Shown here one piece after another: positions 61,531-64,000 of a DNA stretch of 64,000 nucleotides. Each line of letters starts with the position of its first letter. Position 1 is the first letter of the stretch. Made by a program: the position numbers and the translations under genes. The notes beneath the pieces were generated by a model that was not told the DNA's origin, searched no databases, and saw nothing but the letters and a program-made list of their open reading frames with translations. Source of the DNA: Paenibacillus sp. URB8-2 (GTDB lineage Bacteria; Bacillota; Bacilli; Paenibacillales; Paenibacillaceae); assembly GCF_013393385.1 (NCBI RefSeq), contig NZ_AP023239.1, positions 868,001 through 932,000 of the forward strand. The letters run 5' to 3'.

Positions 61531-63669
61531 ATGAGCAAACCATTATTGAGGTTGATTCTGCCTTTGATCGTTTTGCTGCTTCTTTCGGGGGTGCCGCCTC
61601 AGATCTATGGTCAGGATTCACCCGAGCCGCAGCAGCCGGTGACGATTGAGCTGTCCAAGTGGAAGATTTACAATGACGGAACCCATCCGTCGGAAACGAC
61701 CAAAGGCATCAACGCGGCTTTAGCCATGCTGCATAACAACGGGGTTAAAGTTGTGACACTGCCGTCCGGCACGTACCTGATTGATAAGGACAGCCGTATT
61801 AACATGGTCAGCGATATGACGTTTATTTTGCCGGATGACGCGGTGCTGCAAAAGGAAGCAAACGGAAAAGAGCGGTACGAAACGATGTTCCTTGGCTACG
61901 GGGTCGATAATGTCACCTTAAAGGGCGGAACATACAGCGGTGATAAGGACCGGCATGATTTCTCCAAAAAGGACAGCCCGCACAGCCCGGGTACGCATGA
62001 GAACGGATACGGCATATTGATGGAGGGAGCGTCAGATGTTGTGGTCGACGGCGTCAAGACCGTTAATTTTACCGGAGACGGAATGGCGATCGGCGGCGTT
62101 GGCACCTTGATCAAAGACTTGTATGAGGGAGGGTTTGTTCCCGGAGCGCTCGATGCCAAAGGATATGCCGTGAATAATAAGAACAAAATCCGCACCCAAT
62201 CGCCGATCCCGCTTACCGCTCCCGTTCTTCAAACGGAAAAGATTTTTGAAATTTCAAACGTCAAAAAGCTGCCGTATACGTTTGAAGTCTATTTCTACCA
62301 AAGCGGCGGAAAGTTCATCAAGAAGATATCGGCCAAGGCCCGTGACCAAATGGCCATTCCGCCCGGAGCCGCCTATTGTCATCTTGTGCTGAATCAGGCG
62401 TCCTCCAAGGGCGGCTATCTGGAAGTGTGGAACCGTGTCGTAAGCCGGAACATTACGGTCCGGAACTCGGAGTCCGCATTCAACCGCCGCCAGGGCATTA
62501 CGGTCGGCGGAGCCGACAATGTTCTGATTACCGGAAATCGGCTTCACGATATCAAGGGAACGGCTCCTCAGTCCGGTATTGATGTGGAGGGCGGATACGG
62601 GGAGAACGGAAATCTGAACACCAACATTACGATTAAAAATAATCAGTTCTACAACAACGCCGCATATGACGCCATTCTTTACGACGGCCGGAACGCTTGG
62701 GTGGACGGCAATCATTTTGCATCCAAGGGAACCATTGGACTTGCGATATCCCCGCCATTCAGCAACGCGTGGGTATCGGATAACCATTTTGACGGTACGC
62801 GCATCTATGCCTACCATGATGTCTATTTGCAAAATAATGCCATGAACGATTCCGCAACCTTTTTCGAAGGGCCGAATATTGTTATTGATGGAATGAAGAT
62901 CACGAACGGCATACTCGCCTTAAGCGCAAAAAAGGCCTATGGAATCAAGGTGTCCAATATCGATATCACAATTACGCAAAAAGTGGATGCGGGTTTAAGC
63001 GTCAACAATCAACCGGTGCGCCTGTCCAATGTCACGATAACCGGGGAGCCCTCCTTGCGGAGTCTTTCAGGAAACGCGGTTTCCGGAAGTGTGTTTGATC
63101 ATCTGAAGGTTATAGGCTACAACTCGGCTTATGGGTTGTCCCTGCCCCCTGGGACTTACAAAGACAGCCGGTTCGATGCGTCCGAGGGAGGAAAGTTCGG
63201 CACACTTTCAGCCGTTCAGGCCGGAGAGTATGTGTTTGATGGCTGTACTTTTAGAGGGAATACCGACGGTGCGGGCATGCTGTACGCCGAGAACAAGCAA
63301 TTAAAGCTGACGGTGAAGAACAGCGCTTTCGAGGTGCCCGGCAATATGCAGGCTATCAGTATTCAGGCGGCTCAAAGCGTCCTTGTGGAGAATAATGTTG
63401 TGAACGCGGAGCATCTGACTTCCAATAGTACGGAGATTGTTAAAATCAACGATTATTGGAAGCGGAACGAACCGTACGATGTGGGGAGCGCCGTGATCCG
63501 GAAGAACAAGATTACTAGCAATCTGCAGGCCGTAGGAATCTCGACGGAGTATGCCGGAATACAGGCGCCTCCTTATACAATAGAAGGGAACACTCTTATT
63601 AATGCGCAGCTCTCATTGAAAGCCAATGATAGAGTCAATAATAATATATTGCAGCAGCTTAAATATTGA
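61531..63669 (+). CDS. Secreted right-handed beta-helix protein (pectate-lyase-like)
   Basis: 712 residues from ATG 61531 (GGGAGG 11 bases upstream; the frame is open to 61468). Signal peptide SKPLLRLILPLIVLLLLSGVPP, then directly the same beta-helix as the 57229 protein: LSKWKIYNDGTHPSETTKGINAAL, YLIDKDSRINMVSDMTFILPDDAVLQKE and QGITVGGADNVL are near identical to that paralogue. SLH and FN3 parts are absent, so it should be released. It lies immediately ahead of the exopolysaccharide operon, which suggests that the two proteins process or remodel that polymer, one free and one cell-bound. No catalytic assignment. Confidence 0.82.
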   Translation: MSKPLLRLILPLIVLLLLSGVPPQIYGQDSPEPQQPVTIELSKWKIYNDGTHPSETTKGINAALAMLHNNGVKVVTLPSGTYLIDKDSRINMVSDMTFILPDDAVLQKEANGKERYETMFLGYGVDNVTLKGGTYSGDKDRHDFSKKDSPHSPGTHENGYGILMEGASDVVVDGVKTVNFTGDGMAIGGVGTLIKDLYEGGFVPGALDAKGYAVNNKNKIRTQSPIPLTAPVLQTEKIFEISNVKKLPYTFEVYFYQSGGKFIKKISAKARDQMAIPPGAAYCHLVLNQASSKGGYLEVWNRVVSRNITVRNSESAFNRRQGITVGGADNVLITGNRLHDIKGTAPQSGIDVEGGYGENGNLNTNITIKNNQFYNNAAYDAILYDGRNAWVDGNHFASKGTIGLAISPPFSNAWVSDNHFDGTRIYAYHDVYLQNNAMNDSATFFEGPNIVIDGMKITNGILALSAKKAYGIKVSNIDITITQKVDAGLSVNNQPVRLSNVTITGEPSLRSLSGNAVSGSVFDHLKVIGYNSAYGLSLPPGTYKDSRFDASEGGKFGTLSAVQAGEYVFDGCTFRGNTDGAGMLYAENKQLKLTVKNSAFEVPGNMQAISIQAAQSVLVENNVVNAEHLTSNSTEIVKINDYWKRNEPYDVGSAVIRKNKITSNLQAVGISTEYAGIQAPPYTIEGNTLINAQLSLKANDRVNNNILQQLKY

Positions 63670-63675
63670 TCGGGC

Positions 63676-63728
63676 AAAGAAGCGGCTCCAAATGTCATGT
63701 GGGGATGACTGGCGGCTGCTTCTTTTTT
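63676..63728 (+). terminator. Terminator after the secreted beta-helix gene
   Basis: AAAGAAGC pairs with GCTTCTTT over a long loop with inner GGC/GCC pairing, followed by TTTT. Confidence 0.7.
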
Positions 63729-63795
63729 GTGCGTGTAAACGAACGAATGATGATCTTAATAACAAACAAAATCAACATAATTAAGGGGATAATAG

Positions 63796-63851
63796 TTGAC
63801 ATGTTCTATATAAAGAACTAAAATTAACGCACAACGTTCTTTATTAAGTTA
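63796..63851 (+). promoter_or_regulatory. Promoter of the exopolysaccharide operon with two SinR-type boxes
   Basis: TTGACA (63796-63801) and TAAAAT (63819-63824) are 17 bases apart, nearly consensus. GTTCTATATAAAGAAC (63803-63818) fills the spacer, and GTTCTTTATTAAGTTA (63836-63851) covers the start region. This is a repressor layout, as in the SinR-controlled eps operon of B. subtilis. Confidence 0.75.
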
Positions 63852-63872
63852 CTCTTTAAAGTGGGTGAAAAC

Positions 63873-64000
63873 ATGGAAGATGAGAACGCGGCATATGAAA
63901 AAGAATCTCCAGCGAGAGCCCCGGTCAAGGAAATCAATCTGAAAGAATGGGCTTTAGTCATCAAAAGGAGAATATGGATTATTCTCCTGCCGACCCTCCT
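63873..64000 (+). CDS. Wzz/YveK-type chain-length regulator, first gene of a polysaccharide operon (3' end outside window)
   Basis: Only 42 codons are visible, from ATG 63873 (AAAGTGGGTG upstream). After a charged N-terminus the segment EINLKEWALVIKRRIWIILLPTL is the start of the first membrane segment of Wzz/EpsA-type polysaccharide co-polymerases. B. subtilis EpsA (YveK) is the first gene of its SinR-repressed matrix operon, which matches the promoter found here. Identity as EpsA orthologue is inferred. Confidence 0.7.
   Translation, partial: MEDENAAYEKESPARAPVKEINLKEWALVIKRRIWIILLPTL

Noticed and set aside
1..64000. CRISPR array or rRNA genes
   Set aside because: No regularly spaced direct repeats of 24-40 bases and no rRNA-like sequence were seen on either strand.

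Overview
The window looks like a chromosomal segment of a Paenibacillus-type endospore-forming Firmicute. The evidence is the family content (YesM/YesN-type two-component pair beside a sugar ABC transporter, S-layer-anchored giant enzymes, CotA-like multicopper oxidase, paeninodin-type lasso peptide genes, GTTCTTT-type biofilm boxes), strong AGGAGG ribosome-binding sites, frequent TTG starts, and moderately GC-rich genes with AT-rich intruders. All family names rest on reading motifs by eye; no database search was run.

Layout. 1-2.8 kb: the 3' end of a GH36 alpha-galactosidase and a LacY-type oligosaccharide permease behind its own promoter and palindromic operators. 2.9-6.7 kb (minus): an FbpABC-like ferric-iron (or related) ABC importer. 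7.1-12.2 kb: a 1712-residue secreted protein with lamin-tail domains, a metallophosphoesterase and three SLH domains. 12.4-18 kb: housekeeping genes (two methyltransferases, NERD protein, HD-GYP protein, YkvA-like protein, rlmD). 17.9-21.5 kb: an apparent eroded genomic island. The 3' end of rlmD is an attachment-like site that recurs as two in-frame tail copies, with cargo (DUF4256, AlkD-like protein, AT-rich sorbosone-dehydrogenase-like protein) and a broken serine recombinase beside the last copy. 21.6-30.9 kb: a carbohydrate uptake locus (YesN/YesM regulators, two binding proteins, two permeases, a DUF2961/GH172 hydrolase). 31.2-34.4 kb: LysR regulator, EamA transporter, quinone reductase and a small Sm-like protein. 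34.5-37.9 kb: multicopper oxidase with two FN3 domains.

38-44.6 kb is a scrap zone: an IS630 element with its transposase split at an A8 run, short palindromic repeats, a fusion scar between an aldo/keto reductase and a CPBP protease, several gene tails and heads, and small intact genes (GyrI-like, DUF1801, YgjP-like protease, GNAT, zinc ribbon, DUF6544). 44.8-48.2 kb carries an ACT-domain malic enzyme, a small membrane protein and an acyl-CoA synthetase.

48.3-64 kb is the most interesting part. An acyl-CoA ligase plus membrane acyltransferase pair precedes a lasso-peptide locus: asparagine-synthetase-like cyclase (C), HPr-kinase-like peptide kinase (K), a 44-residue precursor ending in Ser (A) and an ABC exporter (D). 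The usual B1 (recognition element) and B2 (leader protease) genes are absent from the window. Then come a small secreted Trp/Tyr/Asp-rich protein, two divergent paralogous beta-helix proteins (one S-layer anchored), and the first codons of a Wzz-like gene that probably opens an exopolysaccharide operon. Palindromes of the form GTTCTTT-AT-AAAGAAC lie in front of nearly every transcription unit from 44.6 kb on. They match the GTTCTYT site of the biofilm regulator SinR, and three sit exactly 27 bases upstream of a TAAATT-like -10 element. I read this as one coordinated matrix/lasso-peptide regulon. A structured repeat occurs twice at gene ends here.
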